Assembly: GCF_001439735.1 (NCBI RefSeq)
Contig: NZ_JYLN01000004.1
Span: 310,001 to 374,000, forward strand
Direction: 5' to 3'
DNA: 64,000 bases
Origin: Pseudomonas paralactis
GTDB taxonomy: Bacteria; Pseudomonadota; Gammaproteobacteria; Pseudomonadales; Pseudomonadaceae
Made by a program: the position numbers and the translations under genes. How positions within the stretch are numbered: position 1 is the stretch's first letter; every line of letters begins with the position of its first letter. The notes beneath the pieces are model-generated. The model ran no database searches. It had not been told where the DNA came from and saw only the letters and a list, made by a program, of their open reading frames with translations. This document shows positions 54,249-64,000 of the stretch, one piece after another.

Positions 54249-54304
54249 TATAGCAAATTGCGATAGTTCGAATTCAGGTTTAACCTTCATAGCAAGATGC
54301 GATA
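54249..54304 (+). promoter_or_regulatory. Two candidate HigA operators upstream of higBA
   Basis: TATAGCAAATTGCGATA (54249-54265) and CATAGCAAGATGCGATA (54288-54304) agree at 14 of 17 positions and start 39 bp apart. Each is an imperfect palindrome of the form TATMGCAA-N-TTGCGATA. The pair lies just before the higB ATG at 54315 and flanks the likely promoter, which suits autorepression by HigA. Confidence 0.62.
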
Positions 54305-54314
54305 AGGACGTTGC

Positions 54315-54611
54315 ATGCGAGTCATCAGTGAAAGCAGGATCTGGGAAGCAAAGGGAAAATGGCCGCGCTCGGCAACGGCTTTGGATCAGTGGTATCGCGT
54401 GATCAAGCGCAACGCCCCCAAGGACTTCGCTGCGATGAAAGCCATGTTTCCCGCCACGGACAAGGTGGGTGAATTTCATGTGTTTGATATTGGCGGTAAC
54501 AAGCTGAGGTTGATTGCGTCGGTGCAGTATCGAATGCAGCGCGTTTACATCAAGCACCTGCTTGACCATCGCGATTATGAGAAGGACAAATGGAAGGAAA
54601 AAATCAGATGA
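54315..54611 (+). CDS. higB: HigB-like mRNA interferase toxin
   Basis: A 98-aa RelE-superfamily protein with the HigB family signature: MRVISESRIWEAKGKWPRS, LDQWYRVIKRNAPKDF, FDIGGNKLRLIASVQYRMQRVYIKHLLDHRDYEKDKWKE. It is expected to cleave mRNA on the ribosome. Toxin precedes antitoxin, the reversed order that defines higBA. GGACG upstream of the ATG provides the ribosome binding site, and the stop overlaps higA (ATGA). Confidence 0.93.
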   Translation: MRVISESRIWEAKGKWPRSATALDQWYRVIKRNAPKDFAAMKAMFPATDKVGEFHVFDIGGNKLRLIASVQYRMQRVYIKHLLDHRDYEKDKWKEKIR

Positions 54612-55009
54612 GCGCACTTATACACGTTGCAGCAGAGCACTGGCAGTTCGTTTCGCCTGTGCTGCGCAAGCCGGAAAACGAGGCAGACTACGACGCGCTG
54701 GTATGCGGTTTGGATGAGCTACTGAGTCTGGTGGGTGAAGACGAGGACAGCCCGCTGATGAGCCTGGTCGATATTTTGAGCGACTGGATTGAAGCTTATG
54801 ATCGTGAGCATCGCCCAATGCCCGTCGCCAGCGGGGTCGATGTGCTGCGCTACATGATGCGCGAGCACAACCTCACCCAGAGTGACCTTCCGGGCGTTGG
54901 GGCGCAATCAGTTGTCTCGGAGATATTGAGCGGAAAACGCCAGCTCAACGTGCGCCAGATTCGTTGGCTGGCCGAGCGTTTCGGGGTGTCGGTGGAGACC
55001 TTTATCTAA
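54608..55009 (+). CDS. higA: HigA-like antitoxin with C-terminal HTH
   Basis: A 133-aa protein. The N-terminal part (DALVCGLDELLSLVGEDEDSPLMSLVDILSDWIEAYD) is the region that binds HigB in the COG5499 group; the C-terminal XRE HTH (VLRYMMREHNLTQSDLPGVGAQSVVSEILSGKRQLNVRQIRWLAERFGVS) should bind the two repeats upstream of higB. Start ATG 54608 is coupled to the higB stop. It ends 4 nt before the convergent selO stop. Confidence 0.93.
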   Translation: MSALIHVAAEHWQFVSPVLRKPENEADYDALVCGLDELLSLVGEDEDSPLMSLVDILSDWIEAYDREHRPMPVASGVDVLRYMMREHNLTQSDLPGVGAQSVVSEILSGKRQLNVRQIRWLAERFGVSVETFI

Positions 55010-55013
55010 GAGG

Positions 55014-56525
<1,512 letters not shown>

Positions 56526-59500
56526 TTAGTCGAGTTTGCTGGGTGGCGGCTCCGGCGCATCCACCACTTTGCCTGCTGGAGGCTCGGGGGCGTCGGGCTT
56601 GTCGAGCGGCTCGGCAATGGTCTTGCGCTCGTCTTCGGCCGGCACCAATTTGTATTCCTGGCCGTGAAGATTCTTCAGGTAGATTTCCATCTGCCGGAAC
56701 GAGATGTTGATGTGCTGTTTCTTGAACTCACGATTGATGTAGCGGTTGACCTCGTCCAACACCGGGTTGCGGTCGCCCAGGTCGCGAACATGCATGCGCA
56801 GTTCGTGGTCGAGGGTGCTTTCGCCGAAGTTGAGGAAGTACACGTGGGGTTCCGGTTCTTTGAGTACCCGTGGGTTTTCTCGCGCCGCCTTGAGTAGCAA
56901 TTCCTTCACCAGGTCCAGGTCGGAGCCGTAGTCCACGCCGAGTTTGAGGGTCACCCGAGTGATGGTGTCGGTCAGCGACCAGTTGATCAACTGCCCGGTA
57001 ATGAAGGTCTTGTTGGGGACAATGATGTCTTTATTGTCGAAGTCGGTAATGGTGGTGGCACGAATGCGGATCTTGCTGACCGTACCCGACAGGTTGCCGA
57101 TGGTGATGGTGTCACCAATGCGCACCGGGCGTTCGAACAGGATCATGATGCCGGAGATGAAGTTGGCAAAGATCTCCTGCATACCGAAACCCAGGCCCAC
57201 CGACAGCGCCGCCACCAGCCATTGCAGCTTGTCCCAGCTCACGCCGAGGGTAGACAGCGTGGTGACAAACCCCACGCCGGCAATGATGTAGGACAGCAAG
57301 GTGGTGGTGGCGTAGGCGCTGCCCTGGGCCAGGTCCAGCTTGGACAGCACCAGCACTTCCAGCAGGCCGGGCAGGTTGCGCGCCAGGGCGAAGGTGATGC
57401 CGATGATGATCGACGCGCCGAGCAGGTCGCCGATACTGATGGGCACCATGCTGATATTGGTACCCGTACCGCTGGTGTATTCGTACAGGGTGACGTTATC
57501 CAGGTACGAAAACACCGAGATCAGGTCCGACCACACCCAGTACAGCGCCGCGATAAAGCCGCCGAGCAAGGCCAGGCGGATCAGGCGCATGGACTGTTCG
57601 TTGACCTGTTCGATGTCCAGGGTCGGCTCCTCGATCACCGTTTCGCCATCCCCGGCTTCCTTGGCCGCCTGACGTTTGGCCAGGGCGCGGGCATAGGCCA
57701 GGCGCCGGGCGGCCACGCCTAGACCGCGCACGAAGGTGGCTTCGATCACCAGCCAGAACATCAGCAGGTACAGGGTGTTGATCAGCCGGTCGCTGAGTTT
57801 CAGCGCGGTGTAGTAATAGCCAAAGCACACGGCAATAAACAGCGCGATGGGCAGGGCGGTGAACACCACCCCGATGGCCTTGCGAAACAGCGAGGCCTTT
57901 TCATGTGTAGGGCTGTTGAGCAGCAGGCGACCCAGCAGCCACGCCATCAAGCCATAGCAGGTGAGCACCACGGCGATGCCCAGCACGTCTTCGGCCAGTG
58001 CCGCCGGTTGGTGTTCGGCAATCGCCACCACCGCCACCAGGGCCAGTACCACCAGCCCGAGCTTGCGTACCCAGCCCTGGAGGAACTGGACCTGGGGTTT
58101 CTCCCAACGAAAGTGCAGTTCGGCCACGCCGCCCGGCGCCAGGATGCGGTAGGCGGTATAGAACACCAGCCATGCCTGGGCGATCTGCAGCAGGGCCGAG
58201 CCCAGGTTGGCGTTTTGCCCGCGGGCGTCGATCTGCAACGCATAGCCGCACAGCGCCAGGCCCAGAGACACCGGCATTGCCAGCAAGATATTGATCAGGA
58301 TCGCCTGCGGCGTATGCCACTGGCTGTCGCGCTTGAAGTGACCGATGTCCAGGTGGACCTTGTTGAGGCGCTGGTACAAGGCCTTGCGCCGCCACAACAG
58401 CGCGCCGATCAACAGCAGCAGCGGCAGGAAGAGCAATGGGCGCTGGGTCAGGCCGTCATACAATTCGCTGACACTGGATGCCCAGGGCAGGGTGGCGACT
58501 TGCTTGCTCAGGTGCGCCGGCACGGTTTCCAGCCATTCGGTGTCCAGCGGCTTGTTGCTCGGGATCCAGAACATCTGCTCATCCAGCGTGGCGCGCAGGG
58601 TGGTGGCGGTGCTGAGCAGTTGTTTCTGGTTCAGTTGCAGGGTGATGGACTCGTTCAGCAGCGCGCTCAGCTCGCGGCTCAGGCGCTCCAGCAGGTCGCT
58701 GCGGGTGATCGCCAGTTCCAGCAAGGTGCGACGCAGTTGCGGCGTGACTTCATCCGGTGGCTGGTTGGCCAGCAGGTTATCCACATAGGCGCTGGGGGAG
58801 CTGATCAGCTCACGCTGTTGGTTGACCTCGAACTGATACAGGCGAATGTTGGCGATATCGTCAGCCAGGTCGCGGTCGACGGTCAGGCGCGGCAGGGCCT
58901 GTTTTTGCTTATACAGAATCTTGGAAAGCAGCAGGCTGCCCTTGAGCACGTTGATCTGCTCGTCCAGGGCCGAATCGCTCTGGTTGACCGTGTCCAGTTG
59001 CTGCTTGGTCTGCAGGTTTTTCTGGGTCAGGTCATTGAGGCGGTCAGTGCTTTTGAGCAGGTAGTCGGAGAGCTTGAGGTTGTCTGCGCTTTCCTTGGCC
59101 AGGATGCTACTGCCCCCGGCTTTCTGGGCTTCGATGGACTGTTGGGTCACCGTTTGCTGGGACTGGGCCAGGCGTTTCTGGTTGATCAGGGTTTGCAGGT
59201 CCTGGATTTCCTGCTCCAGGCGTGCGGTTTTTTCCTGGATCAGGTCGTGCTGGCTGTTGCCCAGGTCTTGCAGCTGGCTGTTGCCGGCCAACTCCTGGCG
59301 GCGCAGGGGGATCAGCGCATTCAGGGCCGCCAGTTCAGCGTTCAACTGGTTGCGCTGGTCGCCGCTGAGGGCTTTGCCGTTGTCTTTGCCGAGCTTGAGC
59401 GTGGCGTTGATCTGCTGGATGCGCGTCTGGCTGCTGCTGATTTCGGTCTGGGCGCGCTCTGGGCGGGTCTGGGCGGCGATGGTCAGGCTGTTGGCGTCGG

Positions 59501-59909
59501 CCAGCTCTTTTTGCAGGTCGCCTTGCTGGGTGCTGCGTTGCACCAGCAATTGCTCCAGCTGCGGCACGGGCAGGGAGGCATAGCGTTGGGCCACGGGGAT
59601 GATTTTGGTGGCCTTGAGGCGCGCCAGCTCACGCTGGTTCTCATTGGTTTGGCGCGGTGCCTCTTCCAGCTGGCGCTTGAGATCGGCCAGGCGCTGCTCG
59701 TAATCCTGCTGGTTCGCCAGGTACGTCAGGGTCTGCTGCAGGATGCCCTGCAACGCCTTCATGTCAGCGTCGGGCAGCTTGCGGTCGGGCAGTTTATCCA
59801 GGGTTTGCTGGATGGCGTCGGCGCTGGGCGGGTCGGCAGCGTGAACGCTGCCGACGCAAAGGGTCAGGCCCAGCAGGGCAGTGGCGATAAAAGTGCGCAG
59901 GGTTGGCAT
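56526..59909 (-). CDS. mscK: Mechanosensitive channel MscK/KefA type
   Basis: A 1127-aa protein, close to E. coli MscK (1120 aa). A signal peptide (MPTLRTFIATALLGLTLCVGSVHAA) is followed by a long periplasmic coiled-coil region to about residue 470, a set of membrane helices (about 480-880), and a C-terminal MscS domain with the pore helix and beta domain (FVTTLSTLGVSWDKLQWLVAALSVGLGFGMQEIFANFISGIMILFERPVRIGDTI). It releases solutes under hypo-osmotic stress. The start ATG 59909 gives the signal peptide; the upstream frame overlaps the antiporter gene. Confidence 0.94.
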   Translation of the reverse strand: MPTLRTFIATALLGLTLCVGSVHAADPPSADAIQQTLDKLPDRKLPDADMKALQGILQQTLTYLANQQDYEQRLADLKRQLEEAPRQTNENQRELARLKATKIIPVAQRYASLPVPQLEQLLVQRSTQQGDLQKELADANSLTIAAQTRPERAQTEISSSQTRIQQINATLKLGKDNGKALSGDQRNQLNAELAALNALIPLRRQELAGNSQLQDLGNSQHDLIQEKTARLEQEIQDLQTLINQKRLAQSQQTVTQQSIEAQKAGGSSILAKESADNLKLSDYLLKSTDRLNDLTQKNLQTKQQLDTVNQSDSALDEQINVLKGSLLLSKILYKQKQALPRLTVDRDLADDIANIRLYQFEVNQQRELISSPSAYVDNLLANQPPDEVTPQLRRTLLELAITRSDLLERLSRELSALLNESITLQLNQKQLLSTATTLRATLDEQMFWIPSNKPLDTEWLETVPAHLSKQVATLPWASSVSELYDGLTQRPLLFLPLLLLIGALLWRRKALYQRLNKVHLDIGHFKRDSQWHTPQAILINILLAMPVSLGLALCGYALQIDARGQNANLGSALLQIAQAWLVFYTAYRILAPGGVAELHFRWEKPQVQFLQGWVRKLGLVVLALVAVVAIAEHQPAALAEDVLGIAVVLTCYGLMAWLLGRLLLNSPTHEKASLFRKAIGVVFTALPIALFIAVCFGYYYTALKLSDRLINTLYLLMFWLVIEATFVRGLGVAARRLAYARALAKRQAAKEAGDGETVIEEPTLDIEQVNEQSMRLIRLALLGGFIAALYWVWSDLISVFSYLDNVTLYEYTSGTGTNISMVPISIGDLLGASIIIGITFALARNLPGLLEVLVLSKLDLAQGSAYATTTLLSYIIAGVGFVTTLSTLGVSWDKLQWLVAALSVGLGFGMQEIFANFISGIMILFERPVRIGDTITIGNLSGTVSKIRIRATTITDFDNKDIIVPNKTFITGQLINWSLTDTITRVTLKLGVDYGSDLDLVKELLLKAARENPRVLKEPEPHVYFLNFGESTLDHELRMHVRDLGDRNPVLDEVNRYINREFKKQHINISFRQMEIYLKNLHGQEYKLVPAEDERKTIAEPLDKPDAPEPPAGKVVDAPEPPPSKLD

Positions 59910-59958
59910 AGAGACCGGTCTTGCAAGGTGAAGAATCGGGGCGTAATAGCCCCGCAGT

Positions 59959-61701
59959 TTAGAGGAAGAGTCCGGGGCCCGGGCGACTTCCTTCGGGGAA
60001 TCTGACGCCGACTTTGCCAATCTTGTTCCCGTCCATGACCGCGACGGTCCAGATGGTGTTGTTCCACTCCACCTGGTCGCCCACCACCGGTGCGCCGCCA
60101 ACCTTCTGGGTGATGAAACGGCTCAGCGGCATGTCCGGGTCGATACCCTCAAGCTTGAGCCCGTACAAGGCGGAAACCGCGCCCAGCTGGGCGTCCCCTT
60201 CCAGTACGAAGTCGCCGAAGAAGCGCAAATCGAGGCCCCGTTGCGGTGCCTGGCTGAACAGTTTGCCCAGGGCCGGCAGGTTGTGTTCATGGCCGATCAC
60301 ACAGAGCAAATCGTCGACTTCCAGCACCGTACTACCCGACGGATGGAGCAGTTGCTGGCCACGAAACAGCGCGGCGATGCGCGTGCCTTCGGGCATTTTC
60401 AGCTCGCGCAGGGCCGCGCCGATGCACCATTTCTCGGCACCGAGGCGGTAGACGAACAGCTCCCACTCGCTGGTGACGTGCACTTCCAGCGCTGCCCGGG
60501 AAATCGGCGCCGGGTCCGGCGGTACGGTGACTTTAAGCAACTTGGCCACCCACGGCAGGCTGGTGCCTTGCACCAGCAGCGAAACCAGCACGATAAAGAA
60601 CGCCAGGTTGAAGTACAGCTGGGCATGGGGCAGGCCGGCCATCAGCGGGAACACCGCGAGGATGATCGGTACCGCGCCGCGCAGGCCGACCCAGGCGATA
60701 AAGGCTTTTTCGCGACCGTGGAAGGCCTTGAACGGCAACAGGCCAACCATCACCGAAAGAGGCCGCGCAAACAGGATCATCCACAGCGCCAGGCCCAGGG
60801 CGGGCAAGGCGATGGGCAGCAAATCGTGAGGCGTGACCAGCAGGCCCAGCACCAGGAACATGCCGATCTGCGCCAGCCAGGCCATGCCGTCGAGCATATG
60901 CAGGATGCCATGGCGGCTGCGCACCGGGCGGTTGCCGATGACCAAGCCGCACAGGTACACGGCGAGGAAGCCGCTGCCGTGCAGGGCGTTGGTCAGGGCG
61001 AAAACGAACAGGCCGCCGGCGATCACCAGAATCGGGTACAGACCGTTGGCCAGGTTGATACGGTTGACCAACTGCAACATCAGCCAGCCGCCGCCCAGGC
61101 CCAGCAGGCCACCGATGCCGAACTCGCGAATCAGATGGGTCAACAGGCTCCAGTGCAGGCCGGTCTGGCCGCTGGCGAGCATGTCGATCAGGGTGACGGT
61201 AAGGAACACCGCCATCGGATCGTTGCTGCCGGATTCGATTTCCAGGCTGGCGCTGACCCGTTCGTTGAGGCCCTTGCCGCCCAGCAGCGAGAACACCGCC
61301 GCGGCGTCTGTTGAGCCAACAATGGCGCCGATCAGCAGGCCCTGGATGATATTAAGGTCGAACAGCCAGGCCGCGGCCATGCCGGTGAGGCCGGTGGTAA
61401 TCAACACCCCCACCGTGGCCAGGGACAAGGCCGGCCACAGCGCCACGCGGAAACTCGCCACCCGTGTGCGCAAACCGCCGTCAAGCAGGATCACGGCCAG
61501 GGCGAGGTTGCCCACGAGGTAGGCAGTTGGGTAGTTATCGAAAATGATGCCGCCGCCATCGACACCGGCGGTCATGCCCACGGCCAGGATGATCACCAGG
61601 ATCGGGATGCCCAGGCGGGACGAAAGGGAACTCACCAGAATGCTCGCACTTACCAGCAACGCGCCGATCAAGAACAGGCTGTTGATGGTCGTCGCATTCA
61701 A
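59959..61701 (-). CDS. nhaP2: K+/H+ antiporter NhaP2 (CvrA)
   Basis: A 580-aa CPA1-family antiporter (E. coli CvrA 578 aa). There are twelve or more membrane helices with [40 protein letters not shown] carrying the ion-binding acidic residues, then a C-terminal RCK-like/TrkA-C regulatory domain and CorC-HlyC-type end ([30 protein letters not shown]). Start is TTG 61701 ([16 protein letters not shown]) with GGAG 8 nt upstream; no ATG fits. It lies 49 nt before mscK on the same strand, suggesting an osmotic/ion homeostasis operon. Confidence 0.94.
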   Translation of the reverse strand: MNATTINSLFLIGALLVSASILVSSLSSRLGIPILVIILAVGMTAGVDGGGIIFDNYPTAYLVGNLALAVILLDGGLRTRVASFRVALWPALSLATVGVLITTGLTGMAAAWLFDLNIIQGLLIGAIVGSTDAAAVFSLLGGKGLNERVSASLEIESGSNDPMAVFLTVTLIDMLASGQTGLHWSLLTHLIREFGIGGLLGLGGGWLMLQLVNRINLANGLYPILVIAGGLFVFALTNALHGSGFLAVYLCGLVIGNRPVRSRHGILHMLDGMAWLAQIGMFLVLGLLVTPHDLLPIALPALGLALWMILFARPLSVMVGLLPFKAFHGREKAFIAWVGLRGAVPIILAVFPLMAGLPHAQLYFNLAFFIVLVSLLVQGTSLPWVAKLLKVTVPPDPAPISRAALEVHVTSEWELFVYRLGAEKWCIGAALRELKMPEGTRIAALFRGQQLLHPSGSTVLEVDDLLCVIGHEHNLPALGKLFSQAPQRGLDLRFFGDFVLEGDAQLGAVSALYGLKLEGIDPDMPLSRFITQKVGGAPVVGDQVEWNNTIWTVAVMDGNKIGKVGVRFPEGSRPGPGLFL

Positions 61702-61822
61702 AGGCAGTACTCCAGAGCAGGGAAGACGGGGCGCAAACTGACCATGCAGTCTGCGTGCCAGCGATTCTAACCTGTTGAATTGCTGCGCTGTCAAAAAGCT
61801 TTTGTAGCTGCACATCGCTCAA

Positions 61823-61913
61823 ATGTGGGAGCTGGCTTGCCTGCGATTGCGGTGTGCCAAGCGCCATGGGCGTCAGATGACAGATTGCTATCGCAGGCAA
61901 GCCAGCTCCCACA
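61823..61913. repeat. REPIN between the chemoreceptor gene and nhaP2
   Basis: Inverted units AATGTGGGAGCTGGCTTGCC (from 61823) and the complementary GGCAAGCCAGCTCCCACA (to 61913). Confidence 0.87.
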
Positions 61914-61941
61914 AGGTATGCGGTGTGAGCAAAGGCTTATT

Positions 61942-63567
61942 TCAGAGGCGGAAACGGCCAACCATCCCGTTCAGGTCCACGGCCAGGCGCGACAGTTCGT
62001 TGCTCGCTGCGCTGGTCTGGCTGGCGCCGGTGGCCGATTGCACCGACAGGTCGCGGATATTCACCAGGTTGCGGTCCACTTCCCGCGCCACCTGGGCCTG
62101 TTCTTCCGCCGCGCTGGCGATCACCAGGTTGCGCTCGTTGATCTCGACAATCGCAGTGTTGATGGTATCGAGCGACATGCCCGCGCCTTTGGCGATATTC
62201 AGCGTCGATTCGGCCCGCTCGGTGCTGTTGCGCATCGAATCCACCGCGTGTTCGGTACCCGTCTGGATACTGCCGATCATGCGTTCGATCTCGCTGGTGG
62301 ACTGCTGGGTGCGATGGGCCAGGGCCCGTACTTCATCGGCCACCACGGCGAAACCACGTCCGGCTTCGCCGGCGCGCGCAGCTTCAATCGCTGCGTTCAG
62401 GGCCAGCAGGTTGGTCTGGTCGGCCAGGCCGCGGATCACGTCCAGCACTTTGCCGATATCCCGCGATTCATTGGCCAGGTCGCCAATCAGGGAGGCGGTG
62501 GCCTGCACATCAGCGCTCATGCGTTCGATGGCGCTGACGGTTTCCTGCACCAGGTCACGGCCGTCACCGGCAGAGGTAGTGGCGTTGCGCGAAGCTTCGG
62601 AAGTGCTCACGGCGTTGCGCGCGACTTCCTCAACGGCGCTGGTCATCTCGTTGACGGCGGTGGCGGCTTGTTCGATTTCGTTGTTTTGCTGGGTCAGGCC
62701 ACGGGCGCTTTCGTCGGTGACGGCGTTCAGCTCTTCGGCGGCAGACGCCAACTGGGTGGCAGAGCCGGCGATGCGTTGCAGGGTGTCGCGCAGCTTGTTC
62801 TGCATCTTGGACATGGCGGCGAGCAGGCGCCCGGCTTCATCGTTGCCGTCCACGGTGATCGGGCGCGTGAGGTTGCCTTCAGCCACTTCTTCGGCGGCTT
62901 CAAGGGCGCGGGCAATGGGCAGGGTAATACTGCGGGTCAGCAGCCAGGCAAACAACACGGTCAGCGCCGTGGCAACCACCAACAGGCCCACCACCAGGTT
63001 GAAGGCCATGTCGTATTGGTCTTTGGCGCGCTGGTTGGTGGCGTTGGCGTCGTCGTTATTGATATCCAGCAAGCGGGTCAAGACCACGTTGACCTGCTCG
63101 GAGTTATTCAGCAGCTCGTTGTTCAGCAGGCTGCGCAGCTCGTCAATCTGATTGGCGCGCGACAGGCTCTTCATGTGCTCTTCAATCTGGCGGTACTGGC
63201 CCAGCAGGCGCACGTATTCCTCGTAGGCGTTGCGTTCTTGCGTACTGGCGATCAGTTTTTCGTAAACGCCCTGGGCCGTGCGAATCTGCTGATTGCGCAA
63301 TTCGAAGGCTTCCAGGGTCTTTTGCTGTACATCCGGCTCGCGGTTGGTCAGCAAGCGGTACGACAACACGCGCAGGCGCAGGGTCAATTGGGTGAATTCG
63401 TCGAGGGCACGAATGCTCGGCACGCTGGCAGAGGTGATGTCTTCGGTGGCTGCGCGAATCTTGCTCATCTGGTTCAGGGCGAACACACCGAGCAACAACA
63501 TCAGGGCGCCAATAAACGCGAAGCCGAGGAAGGCCCTCGGGGCGATATTCATATTACGAAGAGACAT
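61942..63567 (-). CDS. Methyl-accepting chemotaxis protein with 4-helix-bundle sensor
   Basis: A 541-aa chemoreceptor. TM1 is at about residues 12-32 ([21 protein letters not shown]), followed by a four-helix-bundle periplasmic domain (about 33-188), TM2 (about 190-212), a HAMP domain ([22 protein letters not shown]) and the signalling domain with the hairpin tip ([40 protein letters not shown]). No C-terminal CheR-binding pentapeptide is present; it ends VGRFRL. The ligand cannot be inferred. Confidence 0.94.
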   Translation of the reverse strand: MSLRNMNIAPRAFLGFAFIGALMLLLGVFALNQMSKIRAATEDITSASVPSIRALDEFTQLTLRLRVLSYRLLTNREPDVQQKTLEAFELRNQQIRTAQGVYEKLIASTQERNAYEEYVRLLGQYRQIEEHMKSLSRANQIDELRSLLNNELLNNSEQVNVVLTRLLDINNDDANATNQRAKDQYDMAFNLVVGLLVVATALTVLFAWLLTRSITLPIARALEAAEEVAEGNLTRPITVDGNDEAGRLLAAMSKMQNKLRDTLQRIAGSATQLASAAEELNAVTDESARGLTQQNNEIEQAATAVNEMTSAVEEVARNAVSTSEASRNATTSAGDGRDLVQETVSAIERMSADVQATASLIGDLANESRDIGKVLDVIRGLADQTNLLALNAAIEAARAGEAGRGFAVVADEVRALAHRTQQSTSEIERMIGSIQTGTEHAVDSMRNSTERAESTLNIAKGAGMSLDTINTAIVEINERNLVIASAAEEQAQVAREVDRNLVNIRDLSVQSATGASQTSAASNELSRLAVDLNGMVGRFRL

Positions 63568-63846
63568 GCTGGAATCCTGGAGGGAAGCGCGATCCGTGCG
63601 GCCATGAGACGAGGTGTGCCTGCGTTATCGGCCCTGCGACTAAAGTCTTAAGGGGCTGCGCGCTTTTGTCGCATCAGACGAAGGGTTGGGGGGCTTGGAG
63701 GAACCAGATCGGGTAATTGCAGTCACTAAGGCTCGATAGTGCGGCCCGGCCCCGATAAATCGGGCTGCACGCCGGGGGATAACCCTGGCATCCGAGGTGA
63801 ATTTTCTTTATCGTCACCGCCCTTTTTAAAAGCCCTGGAAATCAAA

Positions 63847-64000
63847 ATGTTAGAAGCATCTCTCAGTCAATTGGAACAACTGGTCAGCGACCTGGTACAG
63901 CAGAATCAAGAGCTGCTGGGCAGCAACGAATCCCTTAAGGCCGAACTGGCTCGCGCCAAGGACGAAAACGACAGCCTGCAACTGAACCTGATGGAACAGG
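63847..64000 (+). CDS. ZapB-like coiled-coil protein (TIGR02449 type), 5' part
   Basis: The first 51 codons read MLEASLSQLEQLVSDLVQQN..., a continuous coiled coil rich in Glu/Gln/Leu, cut by the window edge. This matches the short TIGR02449 proteins (about 70 aa) that precede zapA in Pseudomonas and relate to the division protein ZapB. The next gene is expected to be zapA; it is not in the window. The 279-bp gap to the chemoreceptor gene shows no other gene. Confidence 0.8.
   Translation, partial: MLEASLSQLEQLVSDLVQQNQELLGSNESLKAELARAKDENDSLQLNLMEQ

Noticed and set aside
54177..54617. Minus-strand 146-aa frame opposite higB
   Set aside because: It covers the operators and the full toxin gene in antisense. 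HigB and HigA are clear family members with a coupled ATGA junction.

Overview
The window is a piece of a Pseudomonas chromosome, most likely from the P. fluorescens group. It is GC-rich. The gene neighbourhoods phaC1-phaZ, hslVU next to a DUF971 gene, mrcA/pilMNOPQ/aroKB, gltBD-hemE and a 3'-terminal ZapB-like gene are typical pseudomonad blocks. The intergenic gaps are studded with the short palindromic repeats common in this group (GTGGGAGCTGGCTTGCC and TGTAGGAGCGAGCTTGCTCGCG types). I see no tRNA, rRNA, CRISPR array, insertion sequence or prophage.

Layout. Positions 1-9.8 kb are housekeeping genes on the minus strand: PHA synthase and depolymerase start, HslVU protease with a heat-shock type promoter, ArgRS with a SPOR protein, and PriA. 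Positions 9.9-12.5 kb carry rpmE, a secreted nuclease and malic enzyme on the plus strand. Between 12.7 and 22.3 kb, PBP1A is divergent from a compact pilMNOPQ-aroK-aroB-damX operon. This pil set is reduced: PilM is short, PilO and PilP are fused, and the secretin is short; it resembles the hofMNOPQ arrangement of enterics. Then follow gltB-gltD-hemE (22.7-29.9 kb), a hipBA toxin-antitoxin pair, and an MFS exporter divergent from a LysR regulator.

The main accessory block is an aryl polyene (APE) biosynthesis operon, about 17 kb on the minus strand from 51.4 kb down to 34.35 kb. It encodes chain-length factor, acyltransferase, two ACPs, a membrane protein, a fused AMP-ligase/dehydratase, glycosyltransferase, LpxL-like acyltransferase, aromatic amino-acid ammonia-lyase, thioesterase, LolA-like carrier, MMPL exporter, a halogenase-like flavoprotein, methyltransferase, DUF3261 lipoprotein, two ketosynthases, a ketoreductase and a second dehydratase. 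The genes mostly overlap by 4 nt. They would deaminate tyrosine to an arylacrylate starter, load and extend it with a type II PKS, tailor it, and move the lipid-linked pigment to the outer membrane. A 102-bp REPIN sits in frame in the signal-peptide region of the LolA-like gene, and another REPIN interrupts the operon at 47.06-47.15 kb.

The right part holds an orphan ParA, an 800-bp non-coding stretch with a dispersed repeat and a strongly structured leader upstream of a small ORF, trxC, a higBA toxin-antitoxin pair, SelO, MscK, an NhaP2-type antiporter, a chemoreceptor and the start of a ZapB-like gene. The most interesting unexplained signals are the in-frame REPIN in the lolA-like gene, the possible two-state RNA leader at 53.09-53.28 kb, and the minimised pil locus.
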